From: Promethearchaeati archaeon
Lineage (GTDB): Archaea; Asgardarchaeota; Heimdallarchaeia; Heimdallarchaeales; Heimdallarchaeaceae
DNA: 53,534 bases
Assembly: GCA_013166775.1 (NCBI GenBank)
Contig: JABLTJ010000023.1
Location: 1-53,534 of the forward strand
Reading direction: 5' to 3'
The translations under genes and the position numbers were made by a program. Below the pieces are notes generated by a model. It did not search any database, had not been told where the DNA came from, and saw only the letters and a list, made by a program, of their open reading frames with translations. Numbering within the stretch: position 1 is the first letter of the stretch; each line of letters begins with the position of its first letter. Below, piece after piece: positions 33,898 through 43,210 of the stretch.

Positions 33898-34557
33898 ATG
33901 TTTAAACAACTGGAAAAATTCTTGATTATAACAGTAATGATACAATTACTTATTCTTTCTAATGTGTTAGCAGTAACTGGCAATCAACCCGTTATTGCTT
34001 CGAGGGTTTCAGAGGTTAGTGAAATTTCAGTAATTACTGACTCAGGTTATAATATGCCTAGCACTACTTTTTTTGGTATTGAAACTGAAGTAGAGATATT
34101 AAATAGGGCTAAGGAAAATCAAACAGTAACTGAATCACCAGATTGTTATCCTAAAGTCCAAATCAATGCAATATTTGCTAATCAATCTTTGGAACTTGTA
34201 CTAATAGGAATCTGCAATGATATGTCTATGACCTATTCCTATCCACCTGGAATCACTGTCGAATATGAGTCTCTGCTTTTTTATATGAACCAAAAAGGGT
34301 TAACCCAGCTACCAGATGGCAATTATACTCTCTGGAGACCTATTCTAGGAAAGCAATATATCACGATTATTACAGTGAATGCTGGAATTATAGAAATAAT
34401 TTACCACAGTTTTTACTATAACCGTACTGAGGAGGTAAGCTCTGACACTCTACCTACTGATGAAACAAACTTCTCACTCACACTACCTATAGTTTGCATT
34501 TCCATTTTATTATTTGCTAGCACTGTTTATTCAAGGAGAAGATCAAGAATTTCTTAA
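33898..34557 (+). CDS. Secreted, C-terminally anchored protein of unknown function
   Basis: A 219-residue surface protein. Residues 1-28 form a signal peptide ending LSNVLAVTG. The ectodomain is rich in Asn/Thr/Ser sites such as NQT, NQS, NYT, NRT, typical for N-glycosylation. A helix near 193-211 followed by YSRRRSRIS is the C-terminal anchor, as in its neighbours. The ribosome site AAGGAGGAG is unusually strong for this genome, and a TATA-like stretch (ATATATATAA, 33842-33851) lies upstream. It follows the truncated S8 gene by 74 bases. Family not recognised; placement suggests a surface role. Confidence 0.75.
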   Translation: MFKQLEKFLIITVMIQLLILSNVLAVTGNQPVIASRVSEVSEISVITDSGYNMPSTTFFGIETEVEILNRAKENQTVTESPDCYPKVQINAIFANQSLELVLIGICNDMSMTYSYPPGITVEYESLLFYMNQKGLTQLPDGNYTLWRPILGKQYITIITVNAGIIEIIYHSFYYNRTEEVSSDTLPTDETNFSLTLPIVCISILLFASTVYSRRRSRIS

Positions 34558-34638
34558 AAAAGCTATGAATAGCTCTGAAAAGTTCTATACTTACACTCTT
34601 TTTTTTCTTTTCTTAATTCCTTTTTCTTTCTCCTGAAA

Positions 34639-34824
34639 CTAAGTTTCTATTTTCCAATCTTTGGCACAAATAAATTCATACTTACAAATTCGACATTTCT
34701 GTGAATAGAAGTTGCTTTTTGCACAAATACGAATTTTGGTCTTTTCTTTCCATTCTAGCTGATTGAAAGCTTTCTCTCCTGCAGAAAGTTGATCCTTCTT
34801 TTTCTGGATCTGTTTGGCAGTCAT
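34639..34824 (-). CDS. Small basic Cys-containing protein (61 residues)
   Basis: A 61-residue protein, Lys-rich at the start (MTAKQIQKKKDQL), with four cysteines in the second half in the arrangement C-x9-C-x2-C-x6-C (between ICAKSNF and FICAKDW). That could bind a zinc ion or a 4Fe-4S cluster. The ATG at 34824 lies about 30 bases after a TATA-like TTTTTTAAGC, so it may be leaderless. It is alone on its strand, with the ACCGAA repeat block 120 bases upstream. No family recognised. Confidence 0.5.
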   Translation of the reverse strand: MTAKQIQKKKDQLSAGEKAFNQLEWKEKTKIRICAKSNFYSQKCRICKYEFICAKDWKIET

Positions 34825-35457
34825 GATTATTCAAATACAGGTTAAGCAAGTAGCTTAAAAAATCTTACCACATAAAAATAAATTTGTGTGGTAAGACAGC
34901 TGTGAGTTTGAAATTTTCCAGTAAGTATTATTTAATTAATAATCGATACCGAACATACCGAACACATACCGAACATTCGGTATTTTCATATCTATTTCAT
35001 AGTTATAACCTTTCTAATTAATGATTAATGTATACCGAATAACCGAATATAGAATAAGTATATAGAAAATTATAATGATTAAACAGTATTATTATTAAAA
35101 AAATAATAAAAAGGCTTAAAGCTTTAGAATCTTTTAGTTTTAATTTATGTGTGATATTATAACACATTTACTTTCTAAAAAGGTAGGTTTTCCAGTGGTT
35201 AAACAGGTGTTTAACAAACTCTAGTCTTTTTAAAAGGATAATTTCGACTGGACAAGTATTAGTTTATTATTCTAGAAGGATCTTTGAGTGTTCAAACAAT
35301 ATGCACAGGTGGTTTTTGTTGTTTTGGCTTATAATATGGGGAGATAAGCGTTTTAGAGAGGTATAATTCAAGAAGGTAAGGTTATTAGAAGGGGTTCATT
35401 ACAGAAGATCCAACCTGTGTTTCCAGTGGAAGAAAAATAAAAAGATTGTAATTTTGT
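34825..35457. other. Long non-coding stretch with ACCGAA iterons
   Basis: About 630 bases without a clear gene. It holds six ACCGAA motifs (34946-35048), a very AT-rich block (about 35050-35110), an imperfect palindrome GTGTGATATTATAACAC at 35149-35165, and a possible 25-residue peptide on the plus strand at 35147-35224 (MCDIITHLLSKK...). The sequence TTCCAGTGG occurs twice (near 35190 and 35421). Right next to it is the end of the PAS-rich kinase gene. It could be a control region, an RNA gene, or a replication or partition site; none can be shown. Confidence 0.4.
34946..35048. repeat. ACCGAA iterons
   Basis: ATACCGAAC occurs at 34946-34954, 34955-34963 and 34966-34974. It is followed by the reverse-oriented ATTCGGTAT at 34975-34983. 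ATACCGAAT at 35032-35040 and AACCGAAT at 35041-35048 follow after a 48-base gap. Units are adjacent or two bases apart in the first group, so they are about 9-11 bases apart, close to one helical turn. A tandem protein-binding site is likely. Confidence 0.75.
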
Positions 35458-38400
35458 TTATTTAGGAATAGCAATTTTGAATGAAGTTATTTCTTTTTCT
35501 TTTTCCAAACAAATTCCCCAATCATGAGCATCAATTAGCTTCTTGACGATTGTTAACCCATGAAGTTCACCTATTTCCTTTGTTGAAAACTTTGTTTCAA
35601 ACGCTTCTTTAACAATCTTATGATCAATTTTTTCTCCGTCATTTTGGATATATATTATTAAAGCCTCGTTAGTTTCTTCATGAAAAACTTCAATCTTAGT
35701 GGGTTTTCCATGCTTCACTGCATTCTCTAAAAGATTCTTTACAATTTGTGAAAGTTTCTTCATATCTGCTTCAATATGCGGTAGATCATCGTGCGTAAAA
35801 GTAATTTCACTCGGAATAGCTAAATCTGCACAATCTTCAAACAATTTATTTAAATCAACATCATCTGATTTTTCTATTACTCTACCAGCTTCCGCTAATT
35901 CAATTGAGCGATCAAGTAAATCTCTCATATAGACTAGCTGTTTGTTTATTGTGTCAACATAAGTAGAATCATATTTTACCTCTATTAAATCAATAAATCC
36001 TTCAATTGCGGATAAACTGTTTCTTATATCATGAGCCATAAGATGAGCAAAATCACTTAATTCATCTTTCTGTTGAATTATCTCATTTTCATGTTTTTTT
36101 CTATCCGATATGTCCATTAGCGAGGTGATAAAATCAGTTGTTCCAAGTATCTTGCTTACTGAAATAAGAATATCAATTATTCTACCACTTTTAGCAATCA
36201 ATCTTGTCTCATACTGAGAAGGAGCAGAGGTTGGATCAATTATTCTTCTCCTATTATATTCCAATAATCGTTCTAGCTCATTAGGATGAACGAATTCAGT
36301 CCATTTTCTTTTTCCTTCAATTTCTTCTTTCGAATAGCCTGATAATGATTCCATCTTTGAATTGATTATCTTCACCTTAGTATTTTCATCAAAAATGAGA
36401 TTAGCAGTTCCTGTTGTTTCGAATAGATTTCTATATAGATCTTCAGATTTCTTCAATTCATACTCTATTTCTTTAAGTTTGGAAATGTCTGTAACTGAAA
36501 CTATGATTTTTTTAGTTCCTGGAATCACATCAACAAAAAGAACCACATCCAATATACTACCTTCTTTAGTAACAAATCTGGTCTCGTACTGATTTGGTAC
36601 TTGTGTAGAATCAAGCATTCTTATTCTATGTATTTCTTTAACTCTTTCTAGCTCTTCTTCTGAGATGAGTAATGTCCAACTTAGTTTTCCTTCTATCTCC
36701 TCCTTTGAATATCCTGATAGAACTTCCATCTTAGAATTAATTAGTTCTATTATTGTATTTTCATTAGCTATGGCATTTGCAGATCCAGTAGCTTCAAATA
36801 TTGTTCTATAAAGAATCTCTGATTTTTTGATTTCTTCTTCAGCTTTTTTCATCTCTGAAATTTCCATTATCGATGCTATTATATCTGTTGTTCCTGGAAT
36901 GGATTTTATGTTTACAAGAACGTCAATTAAGTTTCCTTGCTTATTCTTGACTTTTGTTTCATATTGTGCTGGAACTGCTTTTGGATCCTGAGCTCTTATT
37001 CTTTGATATTCTCTCAATCTTGGAAGTTCTTCGTTTGCTATCATATTATACCATTTCTTTTCTTCAAGTTCATCTTTTTCATAACCTAATAAATCAGTAA
37101 TTTTTGAGTTTACTAATTTTATAGTTCCATCTGCGGAAGAAATTGCATTAGCTGTTCCAACTGCTTCAAAGATCGTTTTATATAGATTTTCTGATTTTCT
37201 TAATTCTTTTGTTGCTAGTACTCTTTCAGAAACATCTCTGACTATTGAGAGCATCATTTTTCTTTCCTCTAATTCAAAAACCTGTGAACTAATTTCAACT
37301 GGAATTTCTTTACCATCTTTAGATACATGTGTAGCATCAAATGTAAGATTCTCTTTTTCAAGGATCTCTTTCATGATGTCTGACATTTTTAGTAATATTT
37401 CAGGAGAAGATATGTTCCTTGGTCCCATTGATAAGAATTCTTCTCTAGTATAACCAAGCATTTTGCTAGCTATGTCATTAACTTCAATGAAATTACTTGG
37501 CAATCCTGAATCTGATATACTGTATAAGTAAATAGCATCATTTGCATTTTGAAATAATAATCTGAATTTTTCTTCTCTTTCAATTATTTCTTTTTCTATT
37601 TTCTTTTGCTCTGTTATATCATATAAAGTTCCTTGAACTAGACTTGGTTTTCCTTCTTTATCACAGATATTTTGTACACGTTGCTGAATCCATCTGACCT
37701 CCCCATCTTTTCTAATTATTCTATATTCCATTGTGTCGCTAAAATTTGGTGTATTGTCTAATTCATAGCTTATAGCTTGAGGAAGGTGTAAATCCTCTGG
37801 GTGAATAATCTTATTCCATGTTATACCATTTTCAACAAAATCTTTCTCCGTATATCCTGTGATTTCTTTTACCGCTCCATGGAAGAATTGAGCTTTAAAG
37901 TCAACAGTACCTCTAAATGCAATCCCATCAAAGCTTTGAACAAAGCTTCTATATTTTTCTTCGCTTTCTTTAAGAGCTTCTTCTGCTTCTTTTCTCTCAG
38001 AAATATCCCTGAAAATGGACAAAACCAAGTCTTCACCTTTGATTTTGACGATATGAGAACTAGCCTCTGTTGGAATAAGTTTTCCAGTTTTACTTATCAA
38101 TATTCTTTCAAAGGTTGCATATCCTTTCAATTTCATCTCTTCACGAACTTCAGGAATTACTTGTGTTTCTTCCCAAACTTTATCAGAATCTATTCTGTTT
38201 GTAGAAATTGAAGTCAATTCCTCTTTATCATATTCTAGTAGTTCACAAGCTCTTTCGTTCGCATCAACTATGAAACTTTTTTGTAAACCCGAAGCTAATT
38301 TATGAACCAAAATAATATCATTTGCTCTATCGAAAAGTAATCGATATTTTTCTTCACTCTCTATAATTTCAAGTTCATCTTTCTTTCTTTGTGTTATATC

Positions 38401-40680
38401 TCTCCCCACTTCCATCAAAGCAACAGGTTTTCCTTCATTATCAAGAATAATAGAAGAGCTTAACTCTGCAGGAAAACTGCTCCCATCCTTTCGAAGTAAT
38501 GTATACTCTCTACTTCCATTTTGAGGGGAAGTATAAGGATTATTTAAGCTATCTATAATCTTATCTTGATCCTCCATCGATGTGAATTCCTTAATATTTG
38601 CTCCAATTAGCTCCTCTGCTTTCTCCACTCCATGCATTTTAGCTGCTCGTTCATTCGCTAGAATGATATTTCCATTCAAATCAGCAAGGATAATTGAATC
38701 TGGAGATGTATCTATTAATTTTCTATATCTTTCCTCACTCTCTTGTAATGCCTTTTGCATCTCTCTGCGTTCTGTTACATCCTCTGCAGAACCTAAAAGC
38801 TGGATGATTTTTCCTTCCTCATCTTTTATAGCTATATTTCTAAAAGCTAAAGTTCTTTCTTTTCCTTTTTTAGTTTCAATTTTTATTTCTATATATTCAG
38901 TTGGCTTTGTTATTCCTGCCATAACTTGTTGAAAATTAAATTTAAGCTCATCACGTATATTTTCTGGGTAAATCACATCAAACCAATTCTTACCTAGAAG
39001 ATCTTCTTCAGAATACCCCAAAATCTTTGTTAATTTTTTGTTAATGAAAGCTGTTGTCTCATCAGAATTAATTATCGAAAAAATCACTCCAGCATTATCT
39101 AAATATTGCTGGATTCTTTCCTTCTCATTTTGTAATTCAATCTGACTTTTCTTTAACGCCATTAACGCTTTTTCTCTCTCTGTTATATCTAAAGAAATTC
39201 CTCCAACATATCTTTTTTCTCCCTTGATAGTTATTGGGAATTTATAAGATTGGAAAATAAGATCTTCATCTCCTGATTTCCGATCTATTCTAGTCGAAAT
39301 CTGTGTTCCTTTCTCTAAAATCTCTTGATCCTCTTTTATTTCCCGTTCTGCTTCTTCAGGAGGAAGAAATTCTCCTACAGATTTTCCAATAAATTCTTCC
39401 TTTGCAAAATCTTTAGATAAAAATGCACTCACATGTACATAACGACTATCTTTGTCTTTAATATAAGCAACACTTGGTATTTGCTCCATATATGATGAAA
39501 GAAGCTCTTCTCTTTCTGTTAATTCTTCCTTTGCTTTTTCTAATTCAGTAATATCAATTCCAACTCCCCCAATTAATGAAGGTTTATCTTTTCTTTTTAT
39601 GGGGAATTTGTATGTTTGAAAGATTCTGTCTAGTCCATCTCTCTGTACTGTAGTTTCTGTAATGATAGTTCTATCTTCCTTAATAATTGTCTGATTCTCA
39701 AAATCTTTATCTTCTGCCACGCCCGATGGGAAAAGCTCTTGTGAAATTTTCCCTTTTACATCATCAGCTCCATATTTCTCTTTCATAAACCTATTAATGT
39801 AAATTACTTTTCCCTCTTTATCTTTAATAAAAGCTATAGCTGGTAAATTATCCATAAACAAAGAAAATTTCTCTTCACTCTCTTGAAGTGCTTCTTCTGC
39901 TTGTTGTTGTTCTGTAATATCTATGCTTACTCCACCAACTAAAGTACTTTTACCTTCTCTTTTAATGGGAAATTTATACGTTCGGAAAATTCTTCTTTCA
40001 TCATTTATTATTCTCTCTCCTAGATAAACTTGAGGTCCTTGGGACAATGTCAATCTATCTTCTTCTTTGGCGATTATTCCTACTTCGGTTCCAAAGATAT
40101 CTTCAGCTGTCTTCCCAGTTGAAAGCTCTAATCCATATTGTTTTGTTGTAAACTCATTTGAGAAGACAATAGATCCATCTTCATCTTTCATAAATGCTGC
40201 TGCTGGAAGATTTTGCATGAATAAGGAAAATTTCTCTTCAGTTTCCTTTAATGCTTTTGATGCATGTTTGTGTTCGGCGATTGTCCTAATGTGATGAATT
40301 AGCACAGTATATTGACTTCTTGTGTCAACTCCTTTCTTAATATAATAATCTGCACCAAGATTCAGAGCTTCTATTACTACCTCTTCCCTGCTTCTTCCAG
40401 TAAAGATTATGAATGGGATGTCATAATTTTTCTTTTTGAGTTGACTTAGAATATCTAAACCATCCATTTCAGGCATTAAATAGTCACAAAGAATAACATC
40501 ATAATGCTTATCCTCTAGTCTTTTGAAGATTTCTTGAGGTTTGGAAAGGTGTTCAAAAATAATTTCTCCTCCAGTAGCATTTTCTACGTATTCCTTTGTC
40601 AAAAAGAGAAAATCTTCTTCATCATCTACGTGTAAAACAAATATTTTTTCTTGATTATTAAGAGTAGGTGAATTCTCCAT
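35458..40680 (-). CDS. Very large receiver - 11 PAS - histidine kinase
   Basis: A 1740-residue cytosolic sensor kinase. A receiver domain (1-130, phosphoacceptor D66 in VILCDYLMPEMDG) is followed by eleven PAS domains, each opening with a phrase like EEKFSLFMQNLPAAAF, EERYRKLIDTSPDSII or ENLYKTIFEAVGTANA. PAS 1-3 resemble each other (KDEDG/KDKEG/KDKDS) and PAS 9-11 resemble each other, so both ends grew by duplication. HisKA has the phosphoacceptor in AHLMAHDIRNSLSAIEGF; the ATPase domain has its N box at LLENAVKHGKP and a degenerate G box, GELHGLTIVKKL. No transmembrane helix is seen. ATG 40680 has GGGA upstream. It probably integrates several cytosolic signals, or receives phosphate from another kinase at D66. 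Confidence 0.9.
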   Translation of the reverse strand: MENSPTLNNQEKIFVLHVDDEEDFLFLTKEYVENATGGEIIFEHLSKPQEIFKRLEDKHYDVILCDYLMPEMDGLDILSQLKKKNYDIPFIIFTGRSREEVVIEALNLGADYYIKKGVDTRSQYTVLIHHIRTIAEHKHASKALKETEEKFSLFMQNLPAAAFMKDEDGSIVFSNEFTTKQYGLELSTGKTAEDIFGTEVGIIAKEEDRLTLSQGPQVYLGERIINDERRIFRTYKFPIKREGKSTLVGGVSIDITEQQQAEEALQESEEKFSLFMDNLPAIAFIKDKEGKVIYINRFMKEKYGADDVKGKISQELFPSGVAEDKDFENQTIIKEDRTIITETTVQRDGLDRIFQTYKFPIKRKDKPSLIGGVGIDITELEKAKEELTEREELLSSYMEQIPSVAYIKDKDSRYVHVSAFLSKDFAKEEFIGKSVGEFLPPEEAEREIKEDQEILEKGTQISTRIDRKSGDEDLIFQSYKFPITIKGEKRYVGGISLDITEREKALMALKKSQIELQNEKERIQQYLDNAGVIFSIINSDETTAFINKKLTKILGYSEEDLLGKNWFDVIYPENIRDELKFNFQQVMAGITKPTEYIEIKIETKKGKERTLAFRNIAIKDEEGKIIQLLGSAEDVTERREMQKALQESEERYRKLIDTSPDSIILADLNGNIILANERAAKMHGVEKAEELIGANIKEFTSMEDQDKIIDSLNNPYTSPQNGSREYTLLRKDGSSFPAELSSSIILDNEGKPVALMEVGRDITQRKKDELEIIESEEKYRLLFDRANDIILVHKLASGLQKSFIVDANERACELLEYDKEELTSISTNRIDSDKVWEETQVIPEVREEMKLKGYATFERILISKTGKLIPTEASSHIVKIKGEDLVLSIFRDISERKEAEEALKESEEKYRSFVQSFDGIAFRGTVDFKAQFFHGAVKEITGYTEKDFVENGITWNKIIHPEDLHLPQAISYELDNTPNFSDTMEYRIIRKDGEVRWIQQRVQNICDKEGKPSLVQGTLYDITEQKKIEKEIIEREEKFRLLFQNANDAIYLYSISDSGLPSNFIEVNDIASKMLGYTREEFLSMGPRNISSPEILLKMSDIMKEILEKENLTFDATHVSKDGKEIPVEISSQVFELEERKMMLSIVRDVSERVLATKELRKSENLYKTIFEAVGTANAISSADGTIKLVNSKITDLLGYEKDELEEKKWYNMIANEELPRLREYQRIRAQDPKAVPAQYETKVKNKQGNLIDVLVNIKSIPGTTDIIASIMEISEMKKAEEEIKKSEILYRTIFEATGSANAIANENTIIELINSKMEVLSGYSKEEIEGKLSWTLLISEEELERVKEIHRIRMLDSTQVPNQYETRFVTKEGSILDVVLFVDVIPGTKKIIVSVTDISKLKEIEYELKKSEDLYRNLFETTGTANLIFDENTKVKIINSKMESLSGYSKEEIEGKRKWTEFVHPNELERLLEYNRRRIIDPTSAPSQYETRLIAKSGRIIDILISVSKILGTTDFITSLMDISDRKKHENEIIQQKDELSDFAHLMAHDIRNSLSAIEGFIDLIEVKYDSTYVDTINKQLVYMRDLLDRSIELAEAGRVIEKSDDVDLNKLFEDCADLAIPSEITFTHDDLPHIEADMKKLSQIVKNLLENAVKHGKPTKIEVFHEETNEALIIYIQNDGEKIDHKIVKEAFETKFSTKEIGELHGLTIVKKLIDAHDWGICLEKEKEITSFKIAIPK

Positions 40681-40757
40681 TATTAAATCCCTTTTCCAGT
40701 GAATCAATATCTAACTCTATAAGAAAAAATATGCTATACTCATATAAATTACTTATT

Positions 40758-40925
40758 ATGGGGAGTCTGCAATTTTACCGATTTCAAGAGCTATTAGCAA
40801 AATTTCTTATAATTAGGAGTACAATATTATATCAACAAAAGAAGAGGAAATCACTGTCTGTTGATTTTGAGGAATACTTTGGTAAGGAAATTACTCTCAG
40901 AGGTAGAATATCAGATTATTGCTGA
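40758..40925 (+). other. Weak small frame upstream of the HEAT protein
   Basis: A 55-codon rightward frame begins MGSLQFYRFQELLAKFL and ends GKEITLRGRISDYC. It lies in the divergent promoter region of the large kinase. There is no ribosome site, and the composition follows the base composition. Most likely not a gene. Confidence 0.15.
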
Positions 40926-40968
40926 AAAATGGGAATGTTTAGAGAAGTGAAGACAAGAAGGTGTTCAA

Positions 40969-41805
40969 GTGCTCGATGAAGATAACATTAATCGTCTTAT
41001 TGAAAGTTTGAAGGATGAAGATTCACATCTAAGGATTTTTACTATTAATTCAATTGTTGATAATAAAGATAGAAAAGAAGCAATCCCAATTTTAATTAAA
41101 CTTCTTTATGACAATGAATCATCTGTAAGAAGCCGTGCTGCTTGGGCATTAGGTAAAATTGGTTCTCTAAAAGCGATGAGTGAATTATTAGAACTGATAA
41201 ACGATCAAAGCAAAGAAGTAAGAAAGAGTGTAATAAGAGCCTTAGGGGATATTCTAGCATTCGATGCTATACCTGAAATAGTTAAAGCTCTTGAAGATGA
41301 AAATTGGGAAGTTAGAGCAGAAACTGCTGTAGTACTTGAGTACTTTGGCTGGGTGCCTTCAAATAGAAACGAGGAGATTTTAAACCTCATTAGCAAAGAA
41401 AAGTGGGAAGAATTACTAAAACTAGAAAATCTTGAAATCCAACAAATATTAGTTTTTCTAAAAGATAATGATAAAGATATTAGAGCCAAATCCGCATGGG
41501 TATTAGGTGAAATAAAAGCATCAAAATCTATTCAACCATTATTTGATTCATTTATGATAGATATAAATCAAGAAGTGAAAGAGAGTTCAGCTAAAGCTTT
41601 AAGTAAAATTGGAGGAAAGGAAGTGGTTGAGTTACTAGTTGTTGCTCTCCATGATCAAGATTGGTATATACGAAAAACAGCAGCTTCAGCTTTAGGTAAT
41701 CTTCAAGATTCTTCATCAATAGAACCACTAAAGAGACTTCTAAATGATGATAATACTTTTGTTAAAAAAACAGCAGAAGAAGCTCTGAAGAAATTTCAAG
41801 AGTGA
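40969..41805 (+). CDS. HEAT-repeat (PBS-lyase type) scaffold protein
   Basis: A 278-residue soluble protein made of about eight repeats of 30 residues, each with a turn and helix pair like SSVRSRAAWALGKIG, KEVRKSVIRALGDI, WEVRAETAVVLEYFG, KDIRAKSAWVLGEI, WYIRKTAASALGNLQ. These curved HEAT solenoids bind proteins. GTG 40969 has GAAGGTG five bases before it. It lies divergent from the large kinase, so it could be a partner or adaptor for that pathway, though this is inference. A second HEAT protein is encoded at 51827. Confidence 0.85.
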   Translation: MLDEDNINRLIESLKDEDSHLRIFTINSIVDNKDRKEAIPILIKLLYDNESSVRSRAAWALGKIGSLKAMSELLELINDQSKEVRKSVIRALGDILAFDAIPEIVKALEDENWEVRAETAVVLEYFGWVPSNRNEEILNLISKEKWEELLKLENLEIQQILVFLKDNDKDIRAKSAWVLGEIKASKSIQPLFDSFMIDINQEVKESSAKALSKIGGKEVVELLVVALHDQDWYIRKTAASALGNLQDSSSIEPLKRLLNDDNTFVKKTAEEALKKFQE

Positions 41806-41909
41806 AAGAGCCACGAACTGAAATTATTTTGTAGAGATATATTTAAAATATCATATTATTCTGTTAAAAAGATATTATAACGATATTAACACATGATGGT
41901 GAATATGGA

Positions 41910-43193
41910 ATGACAGATTTAAGAGAGAAACTAAAGATTCCAGCAGAGAATTTAGAAGCAATTCAAAAATTCCTTCTGGATGAAAATAATCCATTTACTA
42001 ATGATCTTCTTCAACTCGTTGAAAAGTATGGAGGAGTAACTGAGATAAATAAGAAAAGTCTAGAAGCTCGAAAACTTGAGACAATTTATGAAAAATTATC
42101 AGAAGTAAATCCCAGTTATATTGATGATTTGGAGTGGTTAATTAAACAAAGGGATAAAGAAGCATTCATTAGTGAATCAGAATACAGAAGAAAGATTCTT
42201 GGAAACTCAGTAGATAGAATGACTTTTGATGATTCATTTGCAGTTACATTAGAGCTCTCTGCATGTCAATATTTTCCATTTCTTATTAAAGGTGCTGAGA
42301 AAATTATAGAACAAAGAGATCTCCTACCAGGAAGAATCATTAGAGTAAGAAATATGAGTGAACAAGAAAAGGATGGTGATTTACTCGCAATGACTGCTGC
42401 AGTAGATATTATAGGTGCAACTATAGTTGAAACATTAGACACAAAAGGCACTTCAGCTGGACCAGACGGAATGCCGGTTAATGTTCACCTTGGTGGACCT
42501 GCAACCATCACTGGATATTTTGGAGGAGTTGGGCAACCTAACGAATTTGCATTAAAGTGGGTGGATGAGTTCCTTTATTATTATACTAATTATGGAGTAA
42601 ATGAAGTTCTCAATATAAATCCTGGAACTGTGATTCTAGGGTATCTTCTCTATAAATTGGGAATAGACAATAAATTCAAAATCTCTGTATTTATGGGTAA
42701 TGACAATCCTTATTCAGTTCTATGGACCTTAATGACTGCAAAACTCTTTGCTCGAGAAGATGGTACTTCTCCTTTAATAGGATTCAATCTATCGAACGCT
42801 GTAAATAATTGGACAATTGAGATGAGCTCTAAAATCAGAAATAATTTTGGTTTTGAAGAAGTAGTTAGGTTAGAACATCATATAATCGAAACATGGAAAT
42901 CAATTGTTCGCCAACCTTATGATCGTACAGAAGAACTTGTTGAAATTGCACCAAAAGTTAAGAATATTAGTGCAAAACATGAAGGTGGACCTGTAGCCAT
43001 AGACCAAACTCGAGAACACCCTTCAGATATCTTAGATTACTTTAAAACAAAAGACCAGATTACAGAAGAAGGCTTATGGGATCATCTACTTCAGAATTAC
43101 TTCGATAGACAAACAGCTGTTAATGATACAGCTAAAGCTCTTACAGAAAAAGGCTTATCATTTATAGCAGCTAAAAATCTTCACCATAGATAA
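41910..43193 (+). CDS. Unrecognised conserved-looking soluble protein (427 residues)
   Basis: A 427-residue cytosolic protein without transmembrane helices. An N-terminal helical region (1-110) is followed by an alpha/beta core with 'GTSAGPDGMPVNVHLGGPAT', ITGYFGGVGQPNEFAL and 'LNINPGTVILGYLLYKLG', and FMGNDNPYSVLW. The glycine-rich turns and single conserved-looking Asp, His and Asn residues suggest an enzyme, possibly TIM-barrel-like, but I do not recognise the family. ATG 41910 has GGTGA upstream. The stop is 17 bases before the aminotransferase ATG, so the two probably serve one amino-acid pathway. Confidence 0.75.
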   Translation: MTDLREKLKIPAENLEAIQKFLLDENNPFTNDLLQLVEKYGGVTEINKKSLEARKLETIYEKLSEVNPSYIDDLEWLIKQRDKEAFISESEYRRKILGNSVDRMTFDDSFAVTLELSACQYFPFLIKGAEKIIEQRDLLPGRIIRVRNMSEQEKDGDLLAMTAAVDIIGATIVETLDTKGTSAGPDGMPVNVHLGGPATITGYFGGVGQPNEFALKWVDEFLYYYTNYGVNEVLNINPGTVILGYLLYKLGIDNKFKISVFMGNDNPYSVLWTLMTAKLFAREDGTSPLIGFNLSNAVNNWTIEMSSKIRNNFGFEEVVRLEHHIIETWKSIVRQPYDRTEELVEIAPKVKNISAKHEGGPVAIDQTREHPSDILDYFKTKDQITEEGLWDHLLQNYFDRQTAVNDTAKALTEKGLSFIAAKNLHHR

Positions 43194-43210
43194 ATAAATT
43201 AGGTGAATAC

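Noticed and set aside
35147..35224. 25-residue peptide frame in the non-coding gap
   Set aside because: Protein-like (MCDIITHLLSKK) but too short, without a ribosome site; noted only within the description of the gap.
35458..40680. Tandem repeats in the large kinase read as an assembly collapse or repeat expansion
   Set aside because: The PAS units differ at most positions and keep one frame for 5.2 kb, as in many real PAS-rich kinases.
40668..40925. 85-codon rightward frame over the start of the large kinase
   Set aside because: Its first part is antisense to the kinase gene and the rest lies in its promoter region; no start signals.
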